64,000 nucleotides of DNA from assembly GCA_964036665.1 (NCBI GenBank), contig OZ038526.1:36642001-36706000 (forward strand). Direction: 5' to 3'. The DNA comes from Gordius sp. MW1 (taxonomy: Eukaryota > Nematomorpha > Gordioida > Gordea > Gordiidae). The first letter of the stretch is position 1. The number at the start of each line of letters is the position of its first letter. Below are positions 1-14,000 of the stretch, piece by piece. The notes below the pieces were generated by a model. The model worked only from the letters and a program-made list of their open reading frames with translations, was not told where the DNA came from and searched no databases. A program made the translations under genes and the position numbers.

Positions 1-853
1 GCGATTTGGGTTTCCATTATGACATTTTTAAAAAGATAATTTATAAACTTATAGCATTTGCTCAATATTAAACTCTTATTCACATAGTCCTCTAACTTAT
101 AAATAGCCTCGAAGGTGTTTATTTTGGAAATTTTAACAGTATAAAATATATTTTATTAATCAGCCTTTTATTATAGCCGATAAATGTTGGCATATTAAAT
201 ATTAAACTGCCAACGACATTTTTTTGTATATAGCACTAATATATTTTCAACATTTTCCCCTTTAGGTTTTTGAAATGTTGATTCAAAGCGAACATTAACG
301 TTTGCCCCTTCTTAAGAATGTATATTGTAGAATCGAATTGATCAAATCAAAAATAAAATTCACTTACTAGACTGTGAATTTGATCAATTTGCTTTCGCAG
401 TATGTATCATCAAAAGGGGAAAACGGCTTTTTGCTGAACCATAGTATTTCAAAAATTTAGTTCAGCACAAAAACTTCTATAGAAATCGGGTTTCCCATTT
501 GATTTATTTGTTGACCATTCCGTTTTAAAAAGATCAATTATGCGCTCACCTTAATTAGAAAAGACTTTGAATAAAAATATCAAAATGATTATTAACATCA
601 AATCGTTAGATTTCGGGCCTTTCTTAAAATTAATTTTATCCTAATTACCAAGGCTTGAAATATAGTCAATAAATAGATGTAGCCACTAGGAGTAGATGTA
701 CCCCTTCTTTCTTTTTAAATTAAATATTTGTGATCCTTTTAACATTCCCCAATTCATATCCTGGCGACACCCAGGTATTTATGATATTTTGCTACAATCT
801 TGAATATTTTTGTTGAATTCACTATAAATAGTTATTAAATATAATTACACTAG
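1..853. other. DGK upstream intron sequence, no exon recognised
   Basis: This A+T-rich stretch precedes the first recognised DGK exon. I looked for the preceding C1-domain exon, which should carry a Cys-rich segment, and saw none. It is most likely the end of a long intron. Confidence 0.6.
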
Positions 854-2075
854 GATACCTGGCTCCAATTATAATTCCTCCGGAATGGATCATCAAAACT
901 GAGCCAAAATCCATTACTCAAAATTTTTTATCAACCGGCCCATCAAATTTAACGGCTAATTTTAGACTGGGTCATCACTTAAAAGCTTCTTTTCGACGTT
1001 CTACTCGCCAAAAATCAACGACGAAAAAAAAGAAGACTGTTGCCGAAGAAGTTAACTTTTATAAATTTTTTATCCTATTGCCAAATTTTTGTATTTTTAA
1101 CAAATTAGCACTCATCTTAAAAAGTATTAAGCAAATTTGCAAATTTCAATATGCTTGACTTCTGATTTATGAAATATATTGCGTTACTGTTGGCTCTGAA
1201 GTCCTCACCAAAATTAAATTTGAGCATGTATTTAAGGGCTACTGTTTAATTACTCCTTTAAATAATATTTTGACATTGTTAAATTTGTCGTTATGTTTGT
1301 GATAGATGAAAAACGTGTTTAGCATTGAACCCACACAATTGCCGACCAATGTTATGAATGTAGCTGGGAGTAAGCCCATATTAATTTTAATCAATCCCAA
1401 AAGTGGTGGCAACAAAGGCTCAAAATTATTACACAAATTTCAGTGGTTGCTCAATCCCCGACAAGTGTTTGATATCACCACCATCGACCCTAAATACATG
1501 TAATTAAATTGTTACGTTATATTTATTATCCTCTTTTGCTCAATTATTCTAGCCATGGGCGTAGCCAGGGGGCGGGGCAGGGAGGGGCGGCAACCCCCCC
1601 CCCCTCTAAATCCAAAATATGTTAAAATTTATTAAAATTAGGGCTTAAATTTCAAAAAATGATCATTTTTTCCCAATGCTGGCTACGCCCATGTAAATGA
1701 GTATAATATATTTGCTCGTGTTCCGTTTTTACAACACTAATATTTGCTTTAACGTGGGAATAGATTGGAACTGTACAAAAATGTTCCTAACCTGAGAGTG
1801 TTAGTGTGTGGGGGAGATGGGACGGTGGGTTGGATATTTTCAACGATGGATGTTACAGCAGCCACGCATCATATCCCCTTGGCCATACTTCCATTAGGAA
1901 CTGGCAATGATTTGGCTCGCTTCCTAGGATGGGGTGGAGTAAGGATATTTCTGATGCATAAAATATTATTTGAATAATCATAATAACTTTTTTTCCTATC
2001 CCAGAGCTATAATGACGACTCCTTGACCAAAGTATTAATGGCCGTTTCCGATGGACCAATTGCTCAATTAGACAG
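854..2075 (+). CDS. DGKZ: DGK exons 1-4 of window: basic segment and catalytic domain
   Basis: The first exon starts [11 protein letters not shown], aligning with the segment just after the second C1 domain of DGK zeta. It then gives [19 protein letters not shown], which resembles the MARCKS phosphorylation-site/nuclear-localisation segment of mammalian DGK zeta. Next come [14 protein letters not shown], the nucleotide-binding GGDGT loop and [17 protein letters not shown]. Exon 2 ends in phase 2 at donor GTAATT (1500), and exon 3 completes the codon at 1764. Exon 4 (2005-2075) reads through IAQLDR. All key catalytic glycines and the aspartate are present, so the enzyme is predicted to be active. 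Confidence 0.93.
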
Positions 2076-5000
2076 GTTATTTAATATAAGAGAGAGAGAG
2101 TCAAAATGAAATAATATCTAAAATTCCAAGTGTTCATATTAGTTTTGTAAAAACGGCTCGGTTGTGTTTGGTACCTTTGGTTAAACCTAACAGTCGACTC
2201 TTATCTTTTTTCAAATTTTGACTAAGTTTCGTGGTCGACTAATAAAAATAGATCAAAAATCATTGGTCTGTTTAAGTTTAATCGACTAAAACCAAAGGCC
2301 GACCAAACAAAACCCAGCCGTTTTTACAACACTAGTTCATATTAGATAAAATGGATATAAAAGGTGTATATATTGTTTTGCTGTCAAGCTTAAAATCCCA
2401 TAAATCATGATATTTACATTAATATTTTGAATTTAGGGCAACTTTTTTAAAAAATAATATTTTTAATACACAAGTTAATCAAATAAATTTTTTTTACTGA
2501 AAGGTGTAAATGATTGTATAATTAAATGTGTTAGATGGAATATATCTGTTCAACCCAATGTGGCAATCGAGAAAAATGTAAAATTCAGTTTGGATGAGAT
2601 TGAAATGTATGAAAACATTAAATCCGGCTCGAATAACAACCCTAGGCTCGAGGTTGTTAAGTGTGGAGAAGCCCAACCCGGTTCCCAATTGTGTCAGAGC
2701 TTGGATGTTGCTTCACGTGATACTTCTTGTTCGTCCCCGGTTAAAAGCGAATTGCCTTTAGATGTTATCAACAATTATTTCGGCTTGGGCTCTGATGCAC
2801 AAGTTACCCTAGAATTTCATTTGTCCAGAGGTATATAAAAATTATAAAATTGATATCCACTATGTTTAAAATATAGACTCAACATTATGGCATTACGTAG
2901 CTATTAATTCGTATTGTAAAAACGTTATAACGTTTGATTTTATTATTATTATTTATGATAGAGGCGAATCCCGAAAAGTTTAATAGCAGACTTCGAAACA
3001 AAATGTTTTACGCTGGGGTATACTTTTATATTTTTTACTGATTACCTAATTATCTATGCATTTATTGATCTAACTTTTAATAAAGTGCTAATAAGATTAG
3101 CCTTATAAACGCGCTAAAACTAAACGGATGGCATTGATTCGTTTAGGAAAATTGTGTTAAATTTTACGATTTCCATTGTAATCTTTTGCCTGCTAAAAGG
3201 TACGCTTTCAAATCTAATAAGACGCTAATAATCGCTTTTTAAATTTGTTTTAAGAGAGCGAAATCTTCGGTGCCTAAATTTCTAACACGATTTTCATACA
3301 AGGATAAATGCCATCCGTTTAGTTTTAGCATGTTTATATAGTTTTTTAGTCGGAATGTAATTTTTTTCACTGTTTTAATAAACTGATCTTATTATAATTT
3401 AAGATCATTTAATTGTTTATTAAAATGAATGAATATTTATGCTTAATAGGTAGGAGGAAAAGATATCTTAAAACGAAGTTGGAAGGACCTAGTAGACCAC
3501 ATGACATTACAAGTAAATAATATTTTTTTTTCTCTCTCTCATCATAGTAGTATTATGTTAATGGCAATTGTTTTACAATTTATTAGTGTGACGGCGTCGA
3601 TCTTACAGAAAAAATCCAGGATATGAAATTTCACTGCATTCTTTTTTTAAACATTTCCAGGTATTATTTTTGTACTCCTACATTTAAATCGTTGAAAAAA
3701 GCAATATAATAAATAAAGTTATGATAAATAGGGTCAGTGCTAAAATATATGCTTGTTCAAACATGAGTTAGGTCAAAGTGGGGAGAGCTCACTTTCTAAA
3801 CTATTTAACAAATTGATGTTCAAAATAAAAGTAACATAGATTTTCCTCTCCCTAAACCTTTTTTGAGCCTCACCTCACCCCCTTAATCAACATATAAATA
3901 CAATTCTGTGAATATTGAAATATTGATTTGGCATAGAGAGAGCTTTGGAATTTCATCCTAGATACGAACTAACTCACATTCATAGTTGATCTAAAATATA
4001 TATTGTTGGAGATCATAATTTCACTAAAGTAGCTAATTTAATCAGGTTTATATTGGAAAAAAAAGAATCGTATAAGTTTAAGTTGCATTTGTATCTAATT
4101 AAAGGGCAGTTATTTTTTGTTCAAACATTTTGATGATTATTAAAAATAAATATATTTAATACTTAAAACAAACAATTTCTTGCATAAAAACAAAGTTTGT
4201 CCTTAGATTTTTTAAATGTTAAATTAATATAAGCTTAATATAAATTAAAAATTTTTTGATGCATTTAAATTCGTATAATATTATTATGAATAAGATTTTT
4301 TTCATGAAGTAGTTGATTTGTATTGAGAAGTTTTGGTTTATAGCTGTAAAAAATATGTGAAAAAGCAAACTAGAGCCGGGTTATAATCCATTTTATAAAA
4401 ATATATATAGTTCAGTTCACGTAAGCTTACAATATATTTTAACGTCTTTAATTATTTTTTTTTATATCATTTAGTAATTTTATACAAAAAATGTGAAGGT
4501 GTTGATATAAGCGAATAACTTTTATAATATTTATATAAATGTAATAGATATGCGGGTGGAACTTTACCATGGGGTACATCACCTGAATCTAGTGGATTTG
4601 ACGAACCCAGATCTGATGATGGTCTATTAGAAGTCGTAGGATTTACAGCTTCTTCTTTGGTAATATCTCTAAATATTTATACTTCAATAAAATTTATTTC
4701 AAATGCTCCCTTTGGTCTTTAATTTTAAAGTAAAAAATTAACTCAAGCGAATTCATTATAAATCTAATATGCACAAACGGAGGTTCTTGAAAAGGTTTAT
4801 AAAGTAATATTAAATAATAAGTAAATTAAAACTAGCTGTAAAGTTATTATTTTATGTGATATAATATTAATATAAAATAGACTTGACAGTTTTTGCCTAG
4901 ACCGATGGCCTTGCATCTGCACTTTCATATTTTAGTTCGGTTTATTAAAAGTTCAATTTATAGCGGACACTTCATTTCTTTTTTTGTAAGAATGCTAGGA

Positions 5001-8000
5001 TAATTGTCATCAAACTGTGATTTCTTTTAACTTTGCAACAAGAATCTGTATAAAAATTCGTATGTGTAAAGAAAATTTAATGAGAATATACCTATTTACC
5101 CAAAAAAGGCTAACTAATGAAGCAATTAATAGGTTTATACAAAAATTTATACGGATTATTATCAAATCGTTTTTATTAATTGGTATGAAATTCATACACT
5201 GATCTCAGCTAGCAAAATGTCTTATCCCTTACAACGTTAAGAAAGATTTTTGTTATCGTTTAATTACCTAAAAATCTAATTACTTTTAATCATAATCTAA
5301 AAATAATAATTAATACACTTGGTGCAAAATAAAGCAACTGTCGTTGTCGCGTTATTGCTCTTTTATAAAAAAAACAACCCCATTAATTTCGTTTGACGAT
5401 TTATATTATGGGGTATAAATGGTGTCCAGGCCGCTTTGCAAGTCGGTGGTCATGGCTATCGTATATGCCAATGCAAGCACGTCCGATTGGTGACATTCAA
5501 AACCATCCCCTGTCAAGTAGATGGGGAACCGTGCAAATTGTCGCCATCTATCATCCACATAACTTTTAGGAATAAAGCAATTGTCGTGCAAAAAAGGAAG
5601 CGAAGCTTGGATCCAACTACAAACAACATACAAACGAGCATATCTCCAGAGTAAAATGTTATAACCATAACATATTAACCAGATTTGAATGTTACATTTT
5701 TATTTAAGCGCGAGTTCATATTTTTGCATTATATTCCTAGAATGTAATTTTAAATACTCCTTCATTCTTAGATTAATACTTTGCCTCATTAATGTTGATC
5801 ATAGAATGTTTGCACCTATTCGTGAAAATCGTATTAAAATACATTCGATCAAACATTCCGACTTGGTTGAGAAAGGGTACAATTCCATATATAAGTCTGG
5901 TAAGGACATATTCACTAATATTCTCTTTATCCATTATTTTGTATTGAATTTAATTCATTCAATAGATTATCTTGGATCCGTTAGTGCACAAATTATGGAG
6001 ATGGACCTTAGTGATATTAGGAAATATATTGAAGACAAATACGAAGTAAACTTTAAAAAATCATTTTATTGAAGTTTTTTCCAAAGACAATTATTAAAAT
6101 ATGTATATAAATTAATACAGTTAAACCACATGTTTCAGAACGATGTAGAAAGCCAATTTAAAAAGTTGACTTCAAAAAAATGGATCTTCTTGGGAGGTAG
6201 TTAAATTTATAGTTAATTTGTTACTAAAATTATTTTTAATATTTTTTATTAGTTTAATATTATTTTACATCTGTATATAGCTAATAATGGGACGTTGAAA
6301 AAGATTGGGAAGAGGGAAGAGACGTTTAAGCAAGTTAGCGACGTGTGCCTGAATCAAAGAGTTCTCTATATCATGACATACGATGGTGACGATTTCGATG
6401 ATAATAATTATGATGATGGGGATGGTGGACAGGATGCCCATAAGAATACACAAACAACGTCAGATCCCGACTTTCAGGTACACACATTTGGATCTGACAT
6501 AACATTTAGATAACATTTACTTATTCATGCTTGATGTCATTTAACATTAATTTTAAGTCATGCTCCCAAGGTGTATCCAAGCAGAGGGTTTGGTTGGAAC
6601 AATCACCTAAGAATACACACTTTACTTACGAAGACACAAAACATTCGCTCGATAAATACGAAAAAGGTATATTAAGTTTGTTCTAATACATAGTATATCT
6701 ATATATATAAAGTAAAGTGTATGTATGTATGTAAGGGCTAAATTCTGAAACTACCGGCCCGATTCGCGCGAAATTTTACCCGTAGGTTCCCAGGGCGGCC
6801 AGGGGTAAAAAAGCTTTTGCAGAATCCTAAAATTTCTTTCCGTTTTAAAAAAAGGCTAAATTCTGAAACTACCGGCTTGATTCACGCGAAAATTTAGCCG
6901 TAGATGCCCAGGGCGTCCAGGGGTAATATAGCTTTTTCAAATTCCTAAAATACCTTTTTGTTTTAAAAATATCGAACATTTCCCTGCCAGTTTTATTTAT
7001 AGCATCATATACAATAATGACGTCATACATACAAGGCTGAAGTTTTCTCGAATTAGATATTTAAAAGTATAATAAAAATGTTACAGTATACGGTCAAAAT
7101 TACTAGGGTTTAACAAACTATTTAAATTTTATACATTATCATTAGGTTTTATACACCCGTTGTACTTTTTGTCACCCAATTATGCATTTTATCGTTATCA
7201 CCTCCATTTTAACCTAAAAAATTAACAAAAACCTTATAAGTATTTTAAACTGTTACAGATTCATTAAATTATTAATAAATATGCCTTTTCCTACTATTAA
7301 ATTAAATAATATTTATTTCAATAATATAGCATTATATTTTTTAAATCATAAACTCTCCTACAGATGACTCAAAATTTTTCATATATGTTCTATTGATTCA
7401 TTACAACTTTAAATCGCTGGCCGACTCGTGGCCTCTTTTGGCTGATGATTTCGATGTAGACTGATTTTTTTTTTATATATTTATTTCATATCCTGTATTG
7501 TCAATATCTACGTATGTGATTCAATAAACTTTTAATATTTAAAAAAAAAAAATTAAGGACTAAGCCAAAGCAACGCTTGGCCGGGCACAGCTAGTATATT
7601 ATAAAATAATATATAATTTTTGAGTTTCTATGATCTCTTCAATTTATTAATAAAATGTATTTATATTTTTTAGCTTTTATAGATGCCAGCAAACGGGGGG
7701 ACCTTGTGAAGGTATTATTGTTAGATGTTTTTAGCAATTGCCTTAATTTAATCTTATTTGCATAATTAAGGGTAATCAATTAATACAACCCTTTTTCTTT
7801 CCCCTAAAGTTAAAATGGAATATAATAGCAATTTGTTAATATATTAGATGATATCATTGGTATCCGATAACAATGTCAACATGTGTGTGTCAGATGACAC
7901 TGGAATGACGAGTCTTCATTATGGAGCCTGTTTTGGTCATAATGATATAGTCAAATATTTAGTAGAAAATGGTAAATTGTATTGGTCACACATGTGTAAA

Positions 8001-11000
8001 TAATATTTAACAGGGCCAAAATCTCTGATTGACATGAAAGATTTTTTACGGTATAACATATTTTAAAGCATAAGCATTATATTATATTTCTTACGTTGTC
8101 ATTTAATATCATTTCATAGCCAATATTTTACAAAATTTGTAAATTATATCTTTAAGCGATTTGTGGCAAATAAAAAGACCTTATATTAATTTGGGATAGG
8201 GTAAGCTTAGTTTTTTTTTACAAACTTTATGTTATTTATATATTTGACATTATGACACACATGAATTAAGGTCTTCTTCTACTTCTTTATCGGTTATTTG
8301 GTCCCACAGTCGTGGGGTTTGTTTTGATGAGTTTCTTCCATCTTGACCGGGTGAGTGCCATATCTTGACTAATCTCTTTTGTTTTCATTACTTTATCGAC
8401 TTGCCCTTTCCACGTGACACGTGGTCGTCCTCTTCCTCTCTTGCTCGGTACCTCCATGTCCAATGCTTTTCGATTTACGTCATTCGTGTCTCTTTTTAGT
8501 ATATGCTTATACCACTTTAGCCGATTTTCGTTAATCATGTCCGCCATAGGTTGAATACCCATTTTTGTCATGAGAAAGTCATTCGTCATATGGTCGAGCT
8601 TAGTATACCCCAAGCTCTAACGTATCATTCTCATTTCTGTGGCTTGTAATAGCTTTCCTTCCGTGGTGTTTAATGCCTATGTTTCACTTCCATAGAGTAA
8701 CACCGGTCTTACGATGGATTTTTAAGCTTTGCTCTTCAACCATATTGGCATTTTCTTGTCGCACATACTTCGCCATTTAAGCCATCCTTTTTGGATGGGG
8801 GCATTGACCTCCGTTGCGCAACCTCCCTCTTGATGTAACATCGAGCCGAGGTATGTAAACCTGTGTACTTTTAGGTACTTTAGAGGGTCATCTAGCGATG
8901 GGCTGCTTGTACCGTTCATTTCCATGTATACCGTTTTTCGATCGTTGAACTTTAACCCATATCCAGCTAAGCGCTTTGACCACTTTTCGGTTTCTTCGAA
9001 TACTTTCTCCCTTGTTTCCTCGCATAGTATTATATCTTCGGCATATAGCATGCACCATGGCGATTGCTTTTGAATGTCCCTCGTTATCGTGTCTATAATT
9101 ATATTAAAACTCGGGCCTTTGGCCCTCGTGGGAAGGGGGAGAAGGGAAGGGAAGAGGGGAAGGGAAGGGGGGACGACTCATCTGTACTTCGTATAAATGC
9201 ATCATATTTGCTATGCAATTTATGGGCGAGAAAGGTGGGAAGGGGCGAGAATGCCTATAGGGGGGTATTAAATGCCTAATGATTAATTAATTATTTATAC
9301 AAATTTTCCATTATAGGCAAAATGTAATATAGGCAAAATGTAATATAGGCAAGGGTTAGGGTTAGATTTAGTGTTTGCTTCTAGTTGCGTATTACATTAG
9401 TTTATATGGCCTTTAGTGATTATGGGTTTAACAAACATTATATTATAAAACAACACAATGTTAAGAATTTGCAGAATTGTTGGGAGAAATTTTTTGTTAA
9501 ATTTGAACAATTTTTAATTAAAAAAATCAAAAATTTGGCCAATGGTCACTTTTTCTCTATTGGTCAGTACCAACAGATACTCTATAAGTCAATGATAGCC
9601 AAAAAAACGGAAAAAAAAATTTTGATGCTCACTTTGGCCAATGGTCATTTTTTTCCATTGGTCAGCAGCCAGCACACGGTAAAAGTGGATATAAATTCAT
9701 AAGAGTAAAAAAAACGAAAAAAAAATTTTCGAATCACATTTTGGCCAATGGTCATTTTTTTCCATTGGTCAGCAGCCAGGACACGGTAAAAGTGGATATA
9801 AATTCATAATAGTCAAAAAAAAACGAAAAAAAAGTTTTCGAATCACATTTTGGCCAATGGTCATTTTATTCCATTGGTCAGCAGCCAGCGGACGGCCAAA
9901 AAGTCATAATAGCAATGGTAGTAACAGGAACAATCATAATAGTCAAAAAAAACGAAAAAAATAATTTCGATTCACATTTTGGCCAATGGTCATTTTTTCC
10001 ATCCGTCAGGAGCCAGCGGACGGCCAAAAAGTCATAATAGCAATGGTAGTAACAGGAACAATCATAATAGTCAAAAAAAACGAAAAAAATAATTTCGATT
10101 CACATTTTGGCCAATGGTCATTTTTTTCATTGGTCAGCAGCCAACGGACGGCCAAAAAGTCTTATTATCAATGATAGTAACAAGAACAATCAGAAGAGTC
10201 AAAAAAACTCCGGGATTCTAACCCAAAAACTAGTTAAATTGCATAGCAATTAGAAGTAAACAACTTTTATTTATGTTTATTATATAACATTGGTCAGCAG
10301 CCAGCGGACGGCCAAAAAGTCATAATAGCAATGGTAGAAACAGGAACAATCATAATAATAAAAAAAAACGAAAAAAATAATTTCGATTCACATTTTGGCC
10401 AATGGTCATTTTTTTCATTGGTCAGCAGCCAGCGGACGGCCAAAAATTCTTATTATCAATGATAGTAACAAGAACAATCATAAGAGTCAAAAAAAACTCC
10501 GGGATTCTAACCCCAAAACTAGTTAAATTGCATAGCAATTAAAAGTAAACAACTTTTATTTATGTTTATTATATAACTAGTTAAATTGCATAGCATTAAA
10601 AGTAAACAACTTTTATCTATGTTTATTATATAACAAAAACTAGTTAAATTGCATAGCAATTAAAAGTAAACAACTTTTATTTATGTTTATTATATAACTA
10701 GTTAAATTGCATAGCAATTAAAAGTAAACAACTTTTATTTATGTTTATTATATAATAGATAATTTAACAAATCTTATATATAACACACCGAGGGAGATAG
10801 AGATGAGGGGTGGGGCACCTCTTATGCATGAGATAGAGATGAGGAGTGGGGCACCTCTTTCTCATGCATTAATTTAAAAAAGCGATAACCTAATATACCC
10901 AATGCGAATAGATAGGGAGGACAACGGACAACGGACAACGGACGGACAACGGACAACCAAAAACGAGCCCATAAATTGCATAGCAATTAATAAAAAACTC

Positions 11001-14000
11001 GGGCCTTCGGCCCTCGTGGGAAGGGGAGGAGGGGAAGGGAAGGGAAGGGGGCACGACTCATCTATACTCCGTATAAATGTGTCGTATTTGCTATGCAATT
11101 TATGGGCGAGAAAGGTGGGAAGGGGCGAGAATCAGAGATCAGATTGCCCGGCCCGGCCCGCTGCCCGAACAGGCCCGGCCCGGCCCGTGGGTCGGGTCGG
11201 GCCGGGCAACTGTCCTAAATTTTTATTTTCGGGCGGGCTCGGGCGGGCACGAAGAAGAAAGAATTCGGGCAATTCGGGCTTAATGAGTTTTTAGATACTG
11301 AATTTTTTTGTTACTTTTCATTAAATTGCATATGAAAATGCTAAAAAATCGCCATCCGTCCCCAAGTTATTTTTACAAATTTTGCCAGAACCCCTTTATT
11401 TCCATCAAGTCCCTAGCTAGGTTATGGAAAGGATTAAAATATTTATATTTATGCAGCCCTTTCATTGTTCGTAATTCGCATGTGCCGTCTATACGTAGTA
11501 CAAAATCGTCACGCCCAAATTGATACAACGCCTGAAAGTGTTAAATTTCATTCTAATATCATTTAATTTTTTAACAGATGATTTAACAAGGCTTCTCCAA
11601 TTCGCCTTTATTATTCCCTTATCACTCATCGCTATCGCTAAGCTCAAATATTTTAGATAAAACAAATACTACGTTTTTTGACCAATTAGGATTAAAATTA
11701 AAGTACAAAAGTTTCATTTGAAAAAATCATTCGACTTTTAAATATTGAAAGAATTTTAGGTCGCAAAATTTCGGGCCTAACAGGTAAATTTAATATTTCG
11801 GGCCGGGCATTTCGGGCAGCATTAATGTTCCGGGCGGGCTCGGGCGGACACCAGAAGGGTTCGGGCGGGCTCGGGCGGACACCAGAAGGGTTCGGGCGGG
11901 CTCTGGCGGGCAATGAGGAGAGGTTTGAACCGGGCCGGGTTCGGGCAGAAAATTCCTAACAAATCTGACCTCTGGCGAGAATGCCTATAGGGGGTATTAA
12001 ATGCCTAATGATTAATTAATTTGGCCAGTGGTGATCTATTCTAATGGTTAGCAGACAGTCAAATAACTAGCCTATAATTATAAGCAAAAAAAATTTCAAT
12101 TTATTTGGCTAATGGTCATTTTTTTCATTGGTCAGTAGCCAGCGGACGGCCAAAAAGTCATATTATAAATGGTATTAACAAGAACAAAATATTAATTTAA
12201 TTTAAATAAAATACAAATCGGCCTGCCAAAAGGATAGCGTTCTATCTCATTAATTTATTTGCAATATTTGTAATGCCAAGGTATTTGTTAAAAATAACAA
12301 ATATTCGAATTGGGTTTTTAACATGGGGTAATCAAAATGGAAGGTGATAAATGCCTCAAAAAGTAGATTCTTGGAACTAGTGACTGCCCTTAGCTGCCTC
12401 TTTAGTATGGCTGCAACTTCAATTAATACTTTTTAGGCCGCCTTTCTAATTCGCCAATTGAGTTTGTGAATATTCTATAGTTAGTAGTTTAATTTGTGCC
12501 TTTCCCATGAAAAGAAAAATCAAGTTTATTAAGCAAAGAAACAAAAAATTAGTTAGGGGATATAGCCATTAAAAACTTCAGCAATAGGCTTTTTTTGATT
12601 ATTAAATTAATAACTAATTAGCAAAATATTCAATTTGTTTCATATCTTATAATGATTTTGGGAGATGCATTATGAAATTTGACCCTTTTAACAAATAAAA
12701 TATTTCCAACCCTCCTCCCTCAATTAATAACTTCTGTTCAATACATCTACCACCCCCCCCCCACTCCTATATTAATAAATTAAAAATAATACTAATTTTA
12801 CTATGGGGGGAAAAGAGGGAGATAGAGATGAGGGGTGGGGCACCTCTTATGCATTAATTTATCATAGCAATTAAAACCCGGCCCCGCCTAAAAAATCGAT
12901 AACGAGAGAGAGAGATGATGTGGGGAGGAGACACGCGTATGTATTACTATTCTAACACAGCGAGGGAGAAATCCATATTTTTGGAAGCTATTCATGATAT
13001 TGCATAAGTTGAAAAGTCGAATTAGATATTTTATCCTACCTTTTAAAGCATATTTATATTACAAAGTGGATGTTATTTAGATGCTCATTAAAAAATCAAA
13101 AATGCTCAGTAATTTTAATAAATAATACTCAATCTTAATCTATTTAGCACTAATATTTTGTAAAAATAAAGTTAAATTGAGAGTGTGGAAATTGAAATAG
13201 TTTTTTTTGGCTAAATTAAATAGATTGGAGACCTGATTGTTAAATTTTTAAAGTTTATAAGGTATCTTAGTGTCTTAAATTTTTTCCCTTTAAGTCATCC
13301 CTTCTCTCCCTTCAAATAAATAAATAGCAAGTTAAAAATTAAAAAATAATGTAACTATCTTCAAATTAAGCTATTTAAATGTTAGGAATAGAATCATCTA
13401 TAGATGGAGGATTATTGATTTTTAAATTTTTAGAAAACTTTTCCATAGAATAATTATCCCACTTTCTATAGAAAGATTTAATTTAAAAGAATATAAAATG
13501 ATAAGTTAAATTAAAGCATAATTAATAGAAAATTGATCGGGTTTCGGGTAAAATTTTGTGTTAGTTTCTATCAATATATTGTATCGTAAATTAGAATCTA
13601 ATACCTATATTTTTTTAATTATTACTTTTTAGGTTTTCTATGAAATCACAATCTAATTAAATAAAATATATTAAACCAATAAAAAAATATATATGCATTT
13701 ATAAGGTTAAAAATATATTACATAGTTGGCAGTCTGTTAGACCATCTATAATAAATTTTGAGGTTATATATAAAATTTGGCCAAAAAATTTTTGATGCTC
13801 ATTTTGGCCAAAAGTCATTTTTTTGCATTGGTCAGCAGCCAGGACACGGTAAAAGTGGATATAAATTCATAAGAGCCAAAAAAAACGAAAAAAAAATTTC
13901 AAATCACATTTTGGCCAATGGTCATTTTTTCCATTGGTCAGCAGCCAGGACACGGTAAAAGTGGATATAAAGTCATAATAGTCAAAAAAAAACGAAAAAA

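Noticed and set aside
9340..9372. GGGTTAGGGTTAG as an interstitial telomere
   Set aside because: Only two TTAGGG units, repeated identically in each copy of the repeat leader. It is part of that element.
9385..9702. 105-codon frame starting [14 protein letters not shown], recurring in copies B, C, F and G
   Set aside because: It spans the leader and first tandem units of a repeat. Differences between copies mostly change residues, and one copy has a 9-base deletion. Nothing suggests selection on a protein.
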